Assembly: GCF_021012795.1 (NCBI RefSeq)
Contig: NZ_VFYU01000003.1
Span: 103,885 to 167,884, forward strand
Direction: 5' to 3'
Source of the DNA: Psychrobacter sp. I-STPA10
Lineage (GTDB): Bacteria; Pseudomonadota; Gammaproteobacteria; Pseudomonadales; Moraxellaceae
DNA: 64,000 nt
A program made the translations under genes and the position numbers. Below are positions 39,528 to 48,594 of the stretch, one piece after another (positions within the stretch are counted from its first letter, which is position 1; every line of letters starts with the position of its first letter). The notes below the pieces were generated by a model. That model did no database searches, was not told where the DNA came from, and worked only from the letters and a program-made list of their open reading frames with translations.

Positions 39528-40301
39528 TTAACCGACAAATGCACGCTCAACCAAATAATCGGCAGGCACCCCGATACGTGGTGAAACCGTCAGCCCAAAA
39601 TCATCTAAAATCTTAGAGACATCGGCATTAAATGGCATGCTACCACAAATCATCACTCGGTCATCGTCTTTGTTAATCGGTGGCATACCAATATCTTCAA
39701 ACAATTTGCCAGAACTCATCAAATCAGTGATGCGTCCTGTATTACGGAACTCATCACGAGTCACCGTGGGGTAGTAAATAAACTTCTCACGGAACCACTC
39801 ACCGAATATTTCATCATTAGGTAGCGTCTCTTCAAACATCTGCTTATACGCCAAATCTTCTACATGACGTACCCCATGACACAAAATCACTTTATCAAAA
39901 CGTTCATACACCTCAGGGTCACGAGACAATGATAAAAATGGCGCAAGTCCAGTACCTGTAGATAACATATATAAATTTTTAGCGGGCAACAAATCATCTA
40001 ATACCAATGTGCCCGTTGGTTTTTTACTTACCAGTAGCTCTTCACCTACTTTAATATGCTGTAAACGTGAGGTTAAGGGGCCATCTTGCACTTTAATAGA
40101 GAAGAATTCTAAATGCTCTTCATAATTGGGGCTAGCAATCGAATATGCACGCATTAATGGCTTACCGTCCACCATAATCCCAATCATCGCAAACTCACCA
40201 TTACGAAAGCGCAGTCCAGCATCGCGTGTTGTCTTAATGGTAAATAGTGAGTCATTCCAATGGTGTACATGCGTCACCGTCTCAGTGTGAAATTTTGACA
40301 T
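39528..40301 (-). CDS. fpr: Ferredoxin--NADP reductase (Pseudomonas/Azotobacter FprA type)
   Basis: A 257-residue FAD enzyme. FAD-binding MRAYSIASPNYEEHLEF, the NADP site MLSTGTGLAPFLSLSRDPEVY, VMICGSMPFN, and the C-terminus VERAFVG identify the FprA subclass of pseudomonads, whose last residues differ from the YW of E. coli Fpr. It has no insert between the flavin motifs. It is the second such enzyme in the window and clearly a different subclass from the one at 24579. FprA is oxidative-stress responsive in pseudomonads; no regulator is adjacent here. Confidence 0.93.
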   Translation of the reverse strand: MSKFHTETVTHVHHWNDSLFTIKTTRDAGLRFRNGEFAMIGIMVDGKPLMRAYSIASPNYEEHLEFFSIKVQDGPLTSRLQHIKVGEELLVSKKPTGTLVLDDLLPAKNLYMLSTGTGLAPFLSLSRDPEVYERFDKVILCHGVRHVEDLAYKQMFEETLPNDEIFGEWFREKFIYYPTVTRDEFRNTGRITDLMSSGKLFEDIGMPPINKDDDRVMICGSMPFNADVSKILDDFGLTVSPRIGVPADYLVERAFVG

Positions 40302-40756
40302 ATATTGCCTCTATAAAATGGATTCTTATTAATAAAAAATTAAAAAGGGATACAACTCGTACCATGACAAATACAAATAAAACCATTGTCATAAAAAAAT
40401 GGGCATCAAGTTTAATAATAATTTAACAATAAATTAAATACAATGATGACAACCATTCTCACCTATCAATGCGCCATATCATAGCAAATTTATCACCATC
40501 ATAGCGTCTTTACACACAAAAATGAGATAAAAATACCATGATAAAATGGAATAAACCTCAGTATAAATACCATAAAGACAATCCCATAACCGCCACATGC
40601 AAACTTTTACTTATGAGTCGTCAATCCCGTTACTATCGAAAGTAAATAGCCTAGTTCTTACCCCATTATCTCATTACGCAAAGCTTTTTGGCAGATATGC
40701 AAAGGTCTGGTTTATATGATTAAGCTACTATTTATTAGGTGCTATTTAACTTAATT
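40302..40756. other. Intergenic region between fpr and leuA, no confident gene
   Basis: About 450 AT-rich bases precede the MITE-like element. A 40-codon open frame (40597-40719) has six Leu codons and could be a leucine leader peptide, but it lacks a ribosome site and I see no attenuator hairpins. The sequence is otherwise featureless by eye. Confidence 0.4.
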
Positions 40757-40895
40757 ATTAGGACTTACGCAGTTTCATAGATTATTAGCGTCTGGGAATC
40801 ATTTACTCGCTGGCTGTACGTAGTTCCAGAGGCTTCGTAAATAACTCCTAGCCGCTGTATTAAGATAAATATCGTGCTTTTGCGCAAGTCCTAAT
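40757..40895. mobile_element. MITE-like element upstream of leuA
   Basis: A 139-bp element bounded by ATTAGGACTTACGC (40757-40770) and GCGCAAGTCCTAAT (40882-40895), a 14-bp terminal inverted repeat with one mismatch. The interior arms (AGCGTCTGGGAATCATTTAC and the complement of a matching segment around 40828-40860) are also inverted, so the whole element can fold on itself. It has no coding capacity. Ends of this form are seen on insertion sequences, so it is probably a non-autonomous derivative. Confidence 0.7.
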
Positions 40896-40939
40896 CATAT
40901 AACCATCATACTACCAACACTGCAAAAAGGAGAAAGCGA

Positions 40940-42784
40940 ATGTTGGCAAATCCTGCTACAAAATATAAACGTTTTGACGTTGAGCCATTTTATCAGCGTA
41001 CATGGTGTAACAAACAGCTAATGGGTGCCCCTCGTTGGTGTTCCTCAGATTTAAGAGATGGCAATCAAGCCTTGATTAATCCAATGGATATGGATAAAAA
41101 GATAATGCTATTTAATCATCTGTTAGAGATTGGCTTTAAAGAGATTGAAGTTGCTTTTCCCTCGGCATCTGCAACCGATTTTAATTTTGTACGCCATTTG
41201 ATTGATAATCAAAAAATTCCAGAAGACGTATGGATACAAGTGATTACCCAATCCCGAGCGTCTTTGATTGCAAAAACCTTTGAGGCATTAAAAGATGCCC
41301 CCCGAGCAATCGTGCATTTATACAATGCCACCGCCCCTGTATTTCGTGAGGTGGTGTTCCAGCAGAATAAGGCTGAAACCATTCAACTTGCGTTACAAGG
41401 AGCACAGCAAATAAGAAACCAGTGTGAGGCACAGCCAGAAACTTTATGGCAATTTGAATATTCACCTGAAACTTTTTGTTTTACTGAAAGGGATTTTGCC
41501 CTTGAAATATGCGAAGCGGTAAAAGACGTTTGGCAACCCAATCCGCAACGTCCAATGATTATCAACCTGCCCGCTACCGTTGAGATGAACACGCCCAATG
41601 TTTATGCTGACCAAATAGAATGGTTTATCAAAAACTTCTCTGATTTATCTGATATTACTATCAGTATTCACCCACATAATGACCGTGGCACAGGAGTTGC
41701 TTGTGCAGAACTGGCAATGTTGGCAGGGGCAACCCGAGTTGAAGGCTGTTTGTTTGGCAATGGTGAGAGAACAGGTAATGTGGATTTGGTCACCTTAGCA
41801 CTCAATTTATACACCCAAGGCATTAGCCCAAAGCTGGACTTTTCCAATCTGGCACAAACAGTTAAGACCATGGTTCATTGCAATGAGTTACCCATTCACC
41901 CTCGCCACCCTTATGCAGGTGAGTTGGTATTTACCGCCTTTAGTGGTTCACATCAAGATGCGATTAAAAAAGGGTTTAGCAAACGTGATGCCAATCCACA
42001 GCAGATTTGGAATGTGCCTTATTTTACCATTGACCCCAAAGACATTGGCTCAGATTATGAAGCGGTGATTCGAGTCAATAGCCAATCAGGAAAAAGTGGG
42101 GCAACGTGGCTATTGGCACAACATCATGGGCTACATCTGCCCCCTGCTTTTCAGATAGACTTTAGCCAAAAAGTAAAACAATTTACCCATCATAATGAGC
42201 AAGAAGCCAGTATTGCTGATATATGGACATTGTTTCGCCACAGTTATGGCTTATTGACCGCACAAGAGATACAGACTCAGGCAACACCGATAGTTACTAT
42301 CGGCAAAATGCAGGGGGAGAATATTGGGGAGAATACTAACGAGGAGAAAACTAAAGACAGTTATCAGTTAACAATACAACTGCATTATGACGGGCAAACG
42401 CTGGAGATACAGGGCTCGGGTAACGGTTTGTTATCCGCTTTTATTGATGCGATAAATCATACGTTTGCACAAAATTTTAGCATTCAAAATTTTGATGAGC
42501 ATAGCTTGGGTAATGCCAGTAATAGTCAGGCGGTATGTTATGTGGTGCTTAAAAATAATGCCCCTGAAAATGGCGAAATGTTAAAAAATGAATCAGCGAA
42601 AAGTGAGGAACTAAATAATGAGAAAGAAAATGATGAGCTCGTAAAGCAGGAACAAGAGCAGGAACAAGATAGGCTATTTGGAGTGGCGATTGGTGATGAC
42701 ATTGCCAAAACCTCGGTGCAAGCGGTGATAAATGCCTGTCAGCGATTTTTAAGCAAGGCTTTTATAGATATCTTATCCATATAG
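40940..42784 (+). CDS. leuA: 2-isopropylmalate synthase
   Basis: Condenses acetyl-CoA with 2-oxoisovalerate, the first step of leucine synthesis. This is the longer LeuA type (614 residues). The N-terminus GAPRWCSSDLRDGNQALINPM carries the metal-binding Asp, and the TIM barrel has ISIHPHNDRGTGVACAE with the His pair. The C-terminal part is the leucine-sensing regulatory domain (from about 480). A Glu/Asn/Lys/Gln-rich low-complexity insert of roughly 35 residues (about 545-580) sits inside that domain, before LFGVAIGDDIAKTS. AAGGAG precedes the start. Confidence 0.94.
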   Translation: MLANPATKYKRFDVEPFYQRTWCNKQLMGAPRWCSSDLRDGNQALINPMDMDKKIMLFNHLLEIGFKEIEVAFPSASATDFNFVRHLIDNQKIPEDVWIQVITQSRASLIAKTFEALKDAPRAIVHLYNATAPVFREVVFQQNKAETIQLALQGAQQIRNQCEAQPETLWQFEYSPETFCFTERDFALEICEAVKDVWQPNPQRPMIINLPATVEMNTPNVYADQIEWFIKNFSDLSDITISIHPHNDRGTGVACAELAMLAGATRVEGCLFGNGERTGNVDLVTLALNLYTQGISPKLDFSNLAQTVKTMVHCNELPIHPRHPYAGELVFTAFSGSHQDAIKKGFSKRDANPQQIWNVPYFTIDPKDIGSDYEAVIRVNSQSGKSGATWLLAQHHGLHLPPAFQIDFSQKVKQFTHHNEQEASIADIWTLFRHSYGLLTAQEIQTQATPIVTIGKMQGENIGENTNEEKTKDSYQLTIQLHYDGQTLEIQGSGNGLLSAFIDAINHTFAQNFSIQNFDEHSLGNASNSQAVCYVVLKNNAPENGEMLKNESAKSEELNNEKENDELVKQEQEQEQDRLFGVAIGDDIAKTSVQAVINACQRFLSKAFIDILSI

Positions 42785-42796
42785 TCAATCTAATAT

Positions 42797-42870
42797 AATT
42801 TCACCACAAGGCAACCGAGTGAAGATAGTACAAGTAGTACATCTAGCGAGGTTAACATTGTGGTGGATTT
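42797..42870. repeat. Large inverted repeat after leuA
   Basis: CACCACAA (42802-42809) and its complement TTGTGGTG (42858-42865), with partly matching flanks (GGCAACC / GGTTAAC), form a hairpin of about 70 nt between leuA and the convergent AraC gene. It has no U-tract at its end, so it may be a small palindromic repeat and not a simple terminator. Confidence 0.5.
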
Positions 42871-42904
42871 ATAGTAGGCAGACTATACAAGTACAATAGG
42901 AATG

Positions 42905-43681
42905 TTAGTTTTGCTCATCATAAGTTTGGGTAACATATTGTGAAGGTGACATGCCCATACGTTGTTTAAATGCGGTACTAAAAGCGGTCGGGCTATCATA
43001 ACCAACAGCTAATGCAACATTGGTCACGCTTTCGCCTTGCAACAATAGTGTTAGGCTTTGTTGTAGGCGTGAGCGTCTTAACCATTCGCTAAAACTTAAC
43101 CCTGTCTGCTGATAAAATTGGCGGGCAACGGTTCTTTCACTACAACAAGTCATTTTGGCAATGTCTGCCATACTCCATTGATAATGAATATTTTTTGTCA
43201 CTTTTTCGCACACCTCGACATAGTTTTGTGTTTGGGGCATGGGCAATTCAAAATCTTCTAACGCTGATAAGCCTCGAAGCTCATCAAGTATTAGCTCGGT
43301 AATCCATTGTTCTCGGCTATGGTTTTGATAATTACTGTCAATAGATAAAGCCTGTATTAACAACGTCTGCAAGAATGGTGAAATGGTGACAACTTGGGTT
43401 TGATTGGGCAAGTCTGCTCGTGCTAATGGTTCAACAAAAGCCGATAAAATGCTGGTATTTTTTAATAACGACAAGGAATGTGGTGTACTTTTAGACAGCC
43501 AGATGCCTTTATCTTGAGTAATAATAAATCGTTTGCCATTCATCAGTACTTTTAGCAAGCCTTCTTTGACCACCAGCAGTTGATGGCAAGAATGTTGGTG
43601 ATAAGGCTCACTGCCCCCTTTGTCATAGGTTTTATCAATGACATAAATAGGATTGAGTAAAAAACTGTCTTGAAAATACAT
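42905..43681 (-). CDS. AraC-family transcriptional regulator
   Basis: A 258-residue regulator: an N-terminal cupin-like sensor (PYHQHSCHQLLVVKEGLLKVLMNGKRFIITQDKG, about 25-60) and a C-terminal double helix-turn-helix domain (from MADIAKMTCCSERTVARQFYQQTGLSFSEWLRRSRLQQ to FKQRMGMSPSQYV). The sensor resembles those of small-ligand AraC regulators, but the ligand is unknown. It is divergent from trmO with a 160-bp gap and convergent with leuA. Its target may be outside the window. Confidence 0.93.
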   Translation of the reverse strand: MYFQDSFLLNPIYVIDKTYDKGGSEPYHQHSCHQLLVVKEGLLKVLMNGKRFIITQDKGIWLSKSTPHSLSLLKNTSILSAFVEPLARADLPNQTQVVTISPFLQTLLIQALSIDSNYQNHSREQWITELILDELRGLSALEDFELPMPQTQNYVEVCEKVTKNIHYQWSMADIAKMTCCSERTVARQFYQQTGLSFSEWLRRSRLQQSLTLLLQGESVTNVALAVGYDSPTAFSTAFKQRMGMSPSQYVTQTYDEQN

Positions 43682-43845
43682 ATAGATTTATTCCAAATTT
43701 CACATAGATTTTCAAAGAGTGTAAATGCTGACTCAGCATTTAAGGTTTGCAGTTAAGGACAGGGTTGGCAGTCTGTAAAATGGAAAATTGGCAGTATCCA
43801 GCTTATGCTAAAATATCCCTCTTTTATGCCAATGTTATTTATTCT

Positions 43846-44607
43846 ATGCCAAGCACACCAAGCAATTTAACCATTCCCATCATCGGCTATCACCGCTCGC
43901 CCTTATCACAAAAATTTGGTATGCCACGTCAGCCTAATTTGGTTGATTTGGTCAGTCATATCGAGATGTTGCCACCTTATGATACACTCGATGCCTTTGT
44001 TGGTATCGAAGATTTTAGCCACTTATGGATAACATGGCATACGCATCATAATAAAGCCCAAGTCAATTTTAAGCCACAAGTACGCCCACCGCGTCTTGGT
44101 GGTAATGCTAAATTGGGTGTATTTGCTACTCGTAGTACATATCGCCCTTCGGCATTGGGTTTATCAGTGGTGCGTTTATTAGCAGTTGATAAACAACAGG
44201 GCAAGGTAGTATTGCGTATTCAAGGGGCAGATATGATTGATGCGACGCCCATCGTCGATATTAAGCCTTATGTGGCATATAGTGATGCCATTATTGATGC
44301 TATCAGTGGTTTTGCCCCCGCCGCACCTACCACAAAAATAGTAAAAATCAGCACAAGGGCACAACATCAGTTTAGCGCATTCTTAACAGAAGAATCTTCT
44401 TCTAACCCAGTTAATATAAATTATCTAAGCATCCAAAAAAATGATCTCGATATTATTTGTGCACTGATTGCACAAGATCCAAGACCTGCGTATCGACAAC
44501 ATGAGGTAGATCAGGTATTTATCATGCGTTATAAACAAGTGGATGTGCACTTTCAGATGGATAATGAGGGGGTATTGTGGCTGGTGGATATACAGCAAGT
44601 GGTTTAA
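43846..44607 (+). CDS. trmO: tRNA (N6-threonylcarbamoyl-A37) methyltransferase, TrmO family
   Basis: A 253-residue TsaA/YaeB-family protein that adds a methyl group to t6A37 of tRNA-Thr. Family stretches are IIGYHRSPLSQKFGMPRQP, GIEDFSHLWITWHTH, VRPPRLGGNAKLGVFATRSTYRPSALGLSVVRL, ADMIDATPIVDIKPYVAYSD and a C-terminal RPAYR. I use the ATG at 43846 because it gives the normal N-terminus; the frame continues upstream to 43747, and no start has a good ribosome site. Confidence 0.9.
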   Translation: MPSTPSNLTIPIIGYHRSPLSQKFGMPRQPNLVDLVSHIEMLPPYDTLDAFVGIEDFSHLWITWHTHHNKAQVNFKPQVRPPRLGGNAKLGVFATRSTYRPSALGLSVVRLLAVDKQQGKVVLRIQGADMIDATPIVDIKPYVAYSDAIIDAISGFAPAAPTTKIVKISTRAQHQFSAFLTEESSSNPVNINYLSIQKNDLDIICALIAQDPRPAYRQHEVDQVFIMRYKQVDVHFQMDNEGVLWLVDIQQVV

Positions 44608-44634
44608 AATAGCGGATAATTACAAATAGAAGCC

Positions 44635-46416
44635 ATGTTTATGTCCCTTCCAGAATTTTCCATGACCGTTGATTTGCGTTGGTGTCTTGATGAGCTATTA
44701 AATGATGGTGTCATTGACCAGCGTGATTACAATCTGGTGATGACCAGTCGTCGTGATAAAGATAAGCATCCATTGCAAGTGATTGCTGATTTTAAGCTCA
44801 GCAGCCGTTTGCTAACTAACCAAAAATTAGATTTAGCTTGGCTAAATCGTTGGTTAGCAGATAAAGCAGACATGCCTGTGGTGCGTATTGACCCATTAAA
44901 AGTTGATGTACCAAGTATCACCAAAATAATGGCGTTTGAGTATGCTCGTAGTCAATATATTTTGCCGATAGCCATTAGTGATACGGAGGTAGTGATTGGT
45001 ACAGACCAGCCATTTTATACCGATTGGCATACCAATATTGCCCATATTATCAAACCCAAAACCTTTCGTACGGTATATATTAGTCCAGCACAGATTAACC
45101 GCTTTCGCCAAGAGTTTTATCAGGTTACCCATGCCATTGCAGGGGCAAATCTGGCAAACAAACGTGATGCTGCCAATATCCAAAATGTCGAGGCACTGTT
45201 ACAGCTTGGTGATAGCAGCAACCCTGATGCCAATGATCAACATATTGTTAAAGTGGTGGATTGGCTGTTGCAATATGCCTTTGAGCAACGTGCCAGTGAT
45301 ATTCACTTAGAGCCAAGACGGGAGACAGGCAAAGTACGCTTTCGTATTGATGGTGTATTGCATACCGTTTATGAGATGCCATCAACTATCATGACAGCCG
45401 TTACTGCACGTATTAAAATTTTGGGTAGACTCAATGTTGCTGAGAAACGCAAGCCGCAAGATGGACGCTTAAAAACCCGTACCCCCAAAGGACAAGAGAC
45501 GGAGCTGCGTTTATCAACTCTGCCAACAGCGTTTGGTGAAAAGTTAGTGATGCGGGTATTTGATCCTGAAGTTTTGGTACGCTCATTTGCTCAGCTTGGT
45601 TTATCAGGTAAACAACTTGAGACGTGGCAGAATATGACCGCCAATCCCAATGGCATTATTTTGGTGACAGGACCAACAGGTTCAGGTAAGACTACCACTT
45701 TATATAGTACCTTAAAACAACTTGCCACTGAGCAAGTTAATGTGTGTACCATTGAAGACCCCATCGAGATGATTGAGCCAACATTTAACCAGATGCAAAT
45801 TAATGCAGGAGTAGATTTGCATTTTGCTGATGGTATTCGCTCATTGATGCGCCAAGACCCAGATATTATTATGGTGGGAGAAATACGAGATAATGAAACT
45901 GCGGACATGGCAGTACAAGCATCGCTGACGGGACATTTGGTGTTGTCTACTCTACATACCAATGATGCACCGAGTGCTTTGACACGGTTGCATGATTTGG
46001 GGGTGCAGCCATTTTTGACCTCAGCAACAATACTAGGTGTGGTGGCGCAGCGGTTGGTACGTACCTTATGTCCACATTGTAAAAGTGCACAGGCTGTGGT
46101 GGCAGATAGTGAGATGGCATTACAATGGTCAGAGCTGGTGAGTCCGTGGAAAGCGGCCTTACCTGAGCAGTTTTATCATGCGATGGGCTGTGAGCAGTGT
46201 CGTAATACTGGCTATCAAGGACGTATTGGATTGTATGAAATCATGCCATTATCTAATGAACTAAAAAAGCTGGTTGCCAGTGATGCCAAGCTTGATGAGC
46301 TCAAGCAGCAAGCGTATAAAGAAGGAGTGCAGCCATTACGATTGGCAGGTGCAAAGCGTATCGCTGAAGGTTTAACAACAATGGAAGAGGTATTGCGAGT
46401 TGTACCATTGGGTTAA
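44635..46416 (+). CDS. gspE: Type II secretion/type IV pilus assembly ATPase (GspE/PilB family)
   Basis: A 593-residue ATPase that would power pseudopilus assembly at the cytoplasmic membrane. The Walker A is GPTGSGKTTT (about 345), the Asp box FADGIRSLMRQDPDIIMVGEIRDNETA and the His box TGHLVLSTLHTND follow, and a tetracysteine zinc site is formed by CPHC (about 479) and CEQC (about 520). The N-terminal MshE/GspE domain is present. GspE and PilB are hard to separate by eye; the minor pseudopilin genes 3 kb downstream favour type II secretion. Starts at 44635 or 44641 are both possible. Confidence 0.85.
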   Translation: MFMSLPEFSMTVDLRWCLDELLNDGVIDQRDYNLVMTSRRDKDKHPLQVIADFKLSSRLLTNQKLDLAWLNRWLADKADMPVVRIDPLKVDVPSITKIMAFEYARSQYILPIAISDTEVVIGTDQPFYTDWHTNIAHIIKPKTFRTVYISPAQINRFRQEFYQVTHAIAGANLANKRDAANIQNVEALLQLGDSSNPDANDQHIVKVVDWLLQYAFEQRASDIHLEPRRETGKVRFRIDGVLHTVYEMPSTIMTAVTARIKILGRLNVAEKRKPQDGRLKTRTPKGQETELRLSTLPTAFGEKLVMRVFDPEVLVRSFAQLGLSGKQLETWQNMTANPNGIILVTGPTGSGKTTTLYSTLKQLATEQVNVCTIEDPIEMIEPTFNQMQINAGVDLHFADGIRSLMRQDPDIIMVGEIRDNETADMAVQASLTGHLVLSTLHTNDAPSALTRLHDLGVQPFLTSATILGVVAQRLVRTLCPHCKSAQAVVADSEMALQWSELVSPWKAALPEQFYHAMGCEQCRNTGYQGRIGLYEIMPLSNELKKLVASDAKLDELKQQAYKEGVQPLRLAGAKRIAEGLTTMEEVLRVVPLG

Positions 46417-46452
46417 GGGCTAAATGGGTGATGAATACAGGTTGTTAAAGCT

Positions 46453-47115
46453 TTAACGCTCCCAGTAAATACCCGTTTTGACTATTTTGGCGGGTGTACC
46501 TGCAATCAGGCAATTGGGCGTATGGACAGGCTTATTAACAAATGCGCCAGCAGCGACAATACATCCATCGGCAATATGTACATTTTTGGAGATGGTGACA
46601 TTGGCAGCTATCCAAACGTGATCACCAATATGAATGTCAGTAGTGGCATGATTGAGTCTTTGTTTGGTTTGTAGATCATATACCTTATGCACATCGGTTG
46701 CCCTGATTTCAATGCCCCGTGAGATCATACATTCAGAGCCAATGTTAACGCTTTTATCGCGTGCCAATATATAACAGTCAATGGCGGTGGTCTTTGCTGC
46801 TATTTTAATATGTAGGTTATCACCAACAATGAGTAAATGCCCAGAGAATTTCACCTCATCAGCAATATTGACAGTATTGTGATTGCCATCAATATCTATT
46901 TTTAATTGGTTAAATTTACCGTTTTTACCAATGGCTATGTGGTTATGACAGCCTTTGCGAATGGTCATGGGGCAGTGTCCAATAATATGGTTATTTGCTT
47001 CAATGGCAAATGTATTATGTTGACCATTATCAATGATATGGAAACGATTTTTATAGATTTTTTTATATAGTGATGGTTTGATGTTTCTATAGAGTTGTAG
47101 CAAATTATTATTCAT
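46453..47115 (-). CDS. Hexapeptide-repeat acyltransferase (WbbJ-like)
   Basis: A 220-residue protein with a left-handed parallel beta-helix formed by imperfect hexapeptide repeats (IGHCPMTIRKG, HNTVNIADEVKFSGHLLIVG). The C-terminal part, HVWIAANVTISKNVHIADGCIVAAGAFVNK, is the O-acetyltransferase signature, with the catalytic-type His in HVWIA. It likely acetylates a sugar of the cell surface. The acceptor is unknown and no polysaccharide genes are nearby. Convergent with gspE. Confidence 0.85.
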   Translation of the reverse strand: MNNNLLQLYRNIKPSLYKKIYKNRFHIIDNGQHNTFAIEANNHIIGHCPMTIRKGCHNHIAIGKNGKFNQLKIDIDGNHNTVNIADEVKFSGHLLIVGDNLHIKIAAKTTAIDCYILARDKSVNIGSECMISRGIEIRATDVHKVYDLQTKQRLNHATTDIHIGDHVWIAANVTISKNVHIADGCIVAAGAFVNKPVHTPNCLIAGTPAKIVKTGIYWER

Positions 47116-47624
47116 AAACTGTTGAGCTCTATGTTATTGATAGTCTGTTTAGATGAAAAGTAAAGTAGAGATATAATGAACTGATACTGCACAAATTTGT
47201 GATTTGTATTAAAATAATTATTTATTATTAGGGTTTGTTGAATATTCATCTTCATAGGAAAAATTGAGACAAATTTGTCTGATTGTCTGATTGTCTTAGT
47301 CAAGGCAATGAACGCAGGTAGCTCTGGTTAATAACAGCAGGGATATGAACAAGTTCATTAACGCTTCATCATGCAAATTTAGCTAATTTTTACATAAAAG
47401 TAAAAAATAGTTATATCCCTTGTAGATATTAGTCCAATGGGGTAAATGTTCAACAGACACTAGTATTAATCATAATTTATAAAAAATTGTTTGGATAAGT
47501 TTGGACAAATTGTTGTTTATTAAAAAATTATCATTATTATATAGTTCACTAAAATGCAGTAATAAAAAAGTTATAGCTTCTATATTTTAATATACTATTA
47601 CATTTATTTATAAATTGGAAACTT
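47116..47624. other. AT-rich intergenic region with a 14-bp palindrome
   Basis: About 500 bp with no convincing gene. It contains a perfect palindrome AGACAAATTTGTCT (47267-47280), immediately followed by a short direct repeat (CTGATTGT twice). It could be an operator, but its relation to either neighbour (345 bp from tatD, 150 bp from the acyltransferase start) is unclear. Confidence 0.5.
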
Positions 47625-48413
47625 ATGTTTACAGATAGCCATTGTCACCTAAATCGACTCGATCTGACTAAATATGATGGTAAATTGGCAGGAGCGATTG
47701 CTGCGATGAAAGCTGCCAATGTGAATCGAGCCATGGCAATCATGTGTGATATTGCCGAATACGATGATATTTATCAAATTGTACAGCAATATAGTGACAA
47801 TACTTTGACATTGGGAATGAGTGTTGGTGTGCATCCATGTGAGGATTTAGCTGTACTAGAGTCTGCCACGGTAGAGCGTTTGGTTGAGATGGCAAGTGCA
47901 GATCATGTGTGGGCAATTGGTGAGACAGGATTGGATTATTATTGGAGTGATGAGAATATACAAGCGCAGCAAGCCAGTCTTACTCGTCATGTACATGCCA
48001 GTCAGATTCTAAAAAAACCCTTAGTGATTCATACTCGTGAAGCCAAACATGATACGTTAGCGGTTCTGAAGGCTGAAAAAGCAGAACATGGCATTATTCA
48101 CTGTTTTACTGAAGATTGGGAGACGGCAAAGCAGGCTTTGGACTTGGGGCTTTATATTTCTTTTTCGGGCATTGTGAGCTTTAAAAATGCTCAAAGTTTG
48201 CGTGATGCTGCGCTCAAAGTTCCCAAAGATAGATTACTCATAGAGACAGACAGCCCTTATCTTGCGCCCGTACCAAAACGGGGCAAGCCCAATGAGCCTG
48301 CCTATGTGCCTTATGTCGCCAGTTGTCTGGCAGAGCTGTTTGCTATGTCTACTGAGGCAGTGGCAGAGTTGACCACGAAAAATTTTAATAATTTACTGGA
48401 ACAATACCATTAA
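47625..48413 (+). CDS. TatD-family metal-dependent DNase
   Basis: A 262-residue TIM-barrel hydrolase of the YcfH/TatD branch. Metal ligands lie in FTDSHCHLNRLD (HxH), the Glu of AIGETGLDYYW, the His of LVIHTREA and IIHCFTED, and the Asp of LIETDSPYLAPVPKRGKPNEP. These enzymes are 3'-5' exonucleases or D-aminoacyl-tRNA-deacylase-like hydrolases; the YcfH branch is commonly next to holB/pilZ in gammaproteobacteria, which are not here. Alone between intergenic regions; a TetR gene follows after 181 bp. Confidence 0.93.
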   Translation: MFTDSHCHLNRLDLTKYDGKLAGAIAAMKAANVNRAMAIMCDIAEYDDIYQIVQQYSDNTLTLGMSVGVHPCEDLAVLESATVERLVEMASADHVWAIGETGLDYYWSDENIQAQQASLTRHVHASQILKKPLVIHTREAKHDTLAVLKAEKAEHGIIHCFTEDWETAKQALDLGLYISFSGIVSFKNAQSLRDAALKVPKDRLLIETDSPYLAPVPKRGKPNEPAYVPYVASCLAELFAMSTEAVAELTTKNFNNLLEQYH

Positions 48414-48594
48414 AATCGGTATGCTATAAAGTAGTTATGACTATACAGTCATAGAATAATAGGAATTTAGGGTTTAATTGACTAAGCATGATAAAACTTA
48501 GCACAGTTCTGTGACAACAATAAAACAGTAACAACCAGGTTATATCAGGTTATAAATTATATAAGATAAGTAATAATAGTTGATAGGAGTGTCC

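Noticed and set aside
40597..40719. 40-codon frame with six Leu codons upstream of leuA, possible leucine leader peptide
   Set aside because: No ribosome site, no run of adjacent Leu codons, and no terminator/antiterminator hairpins seen before leuA.
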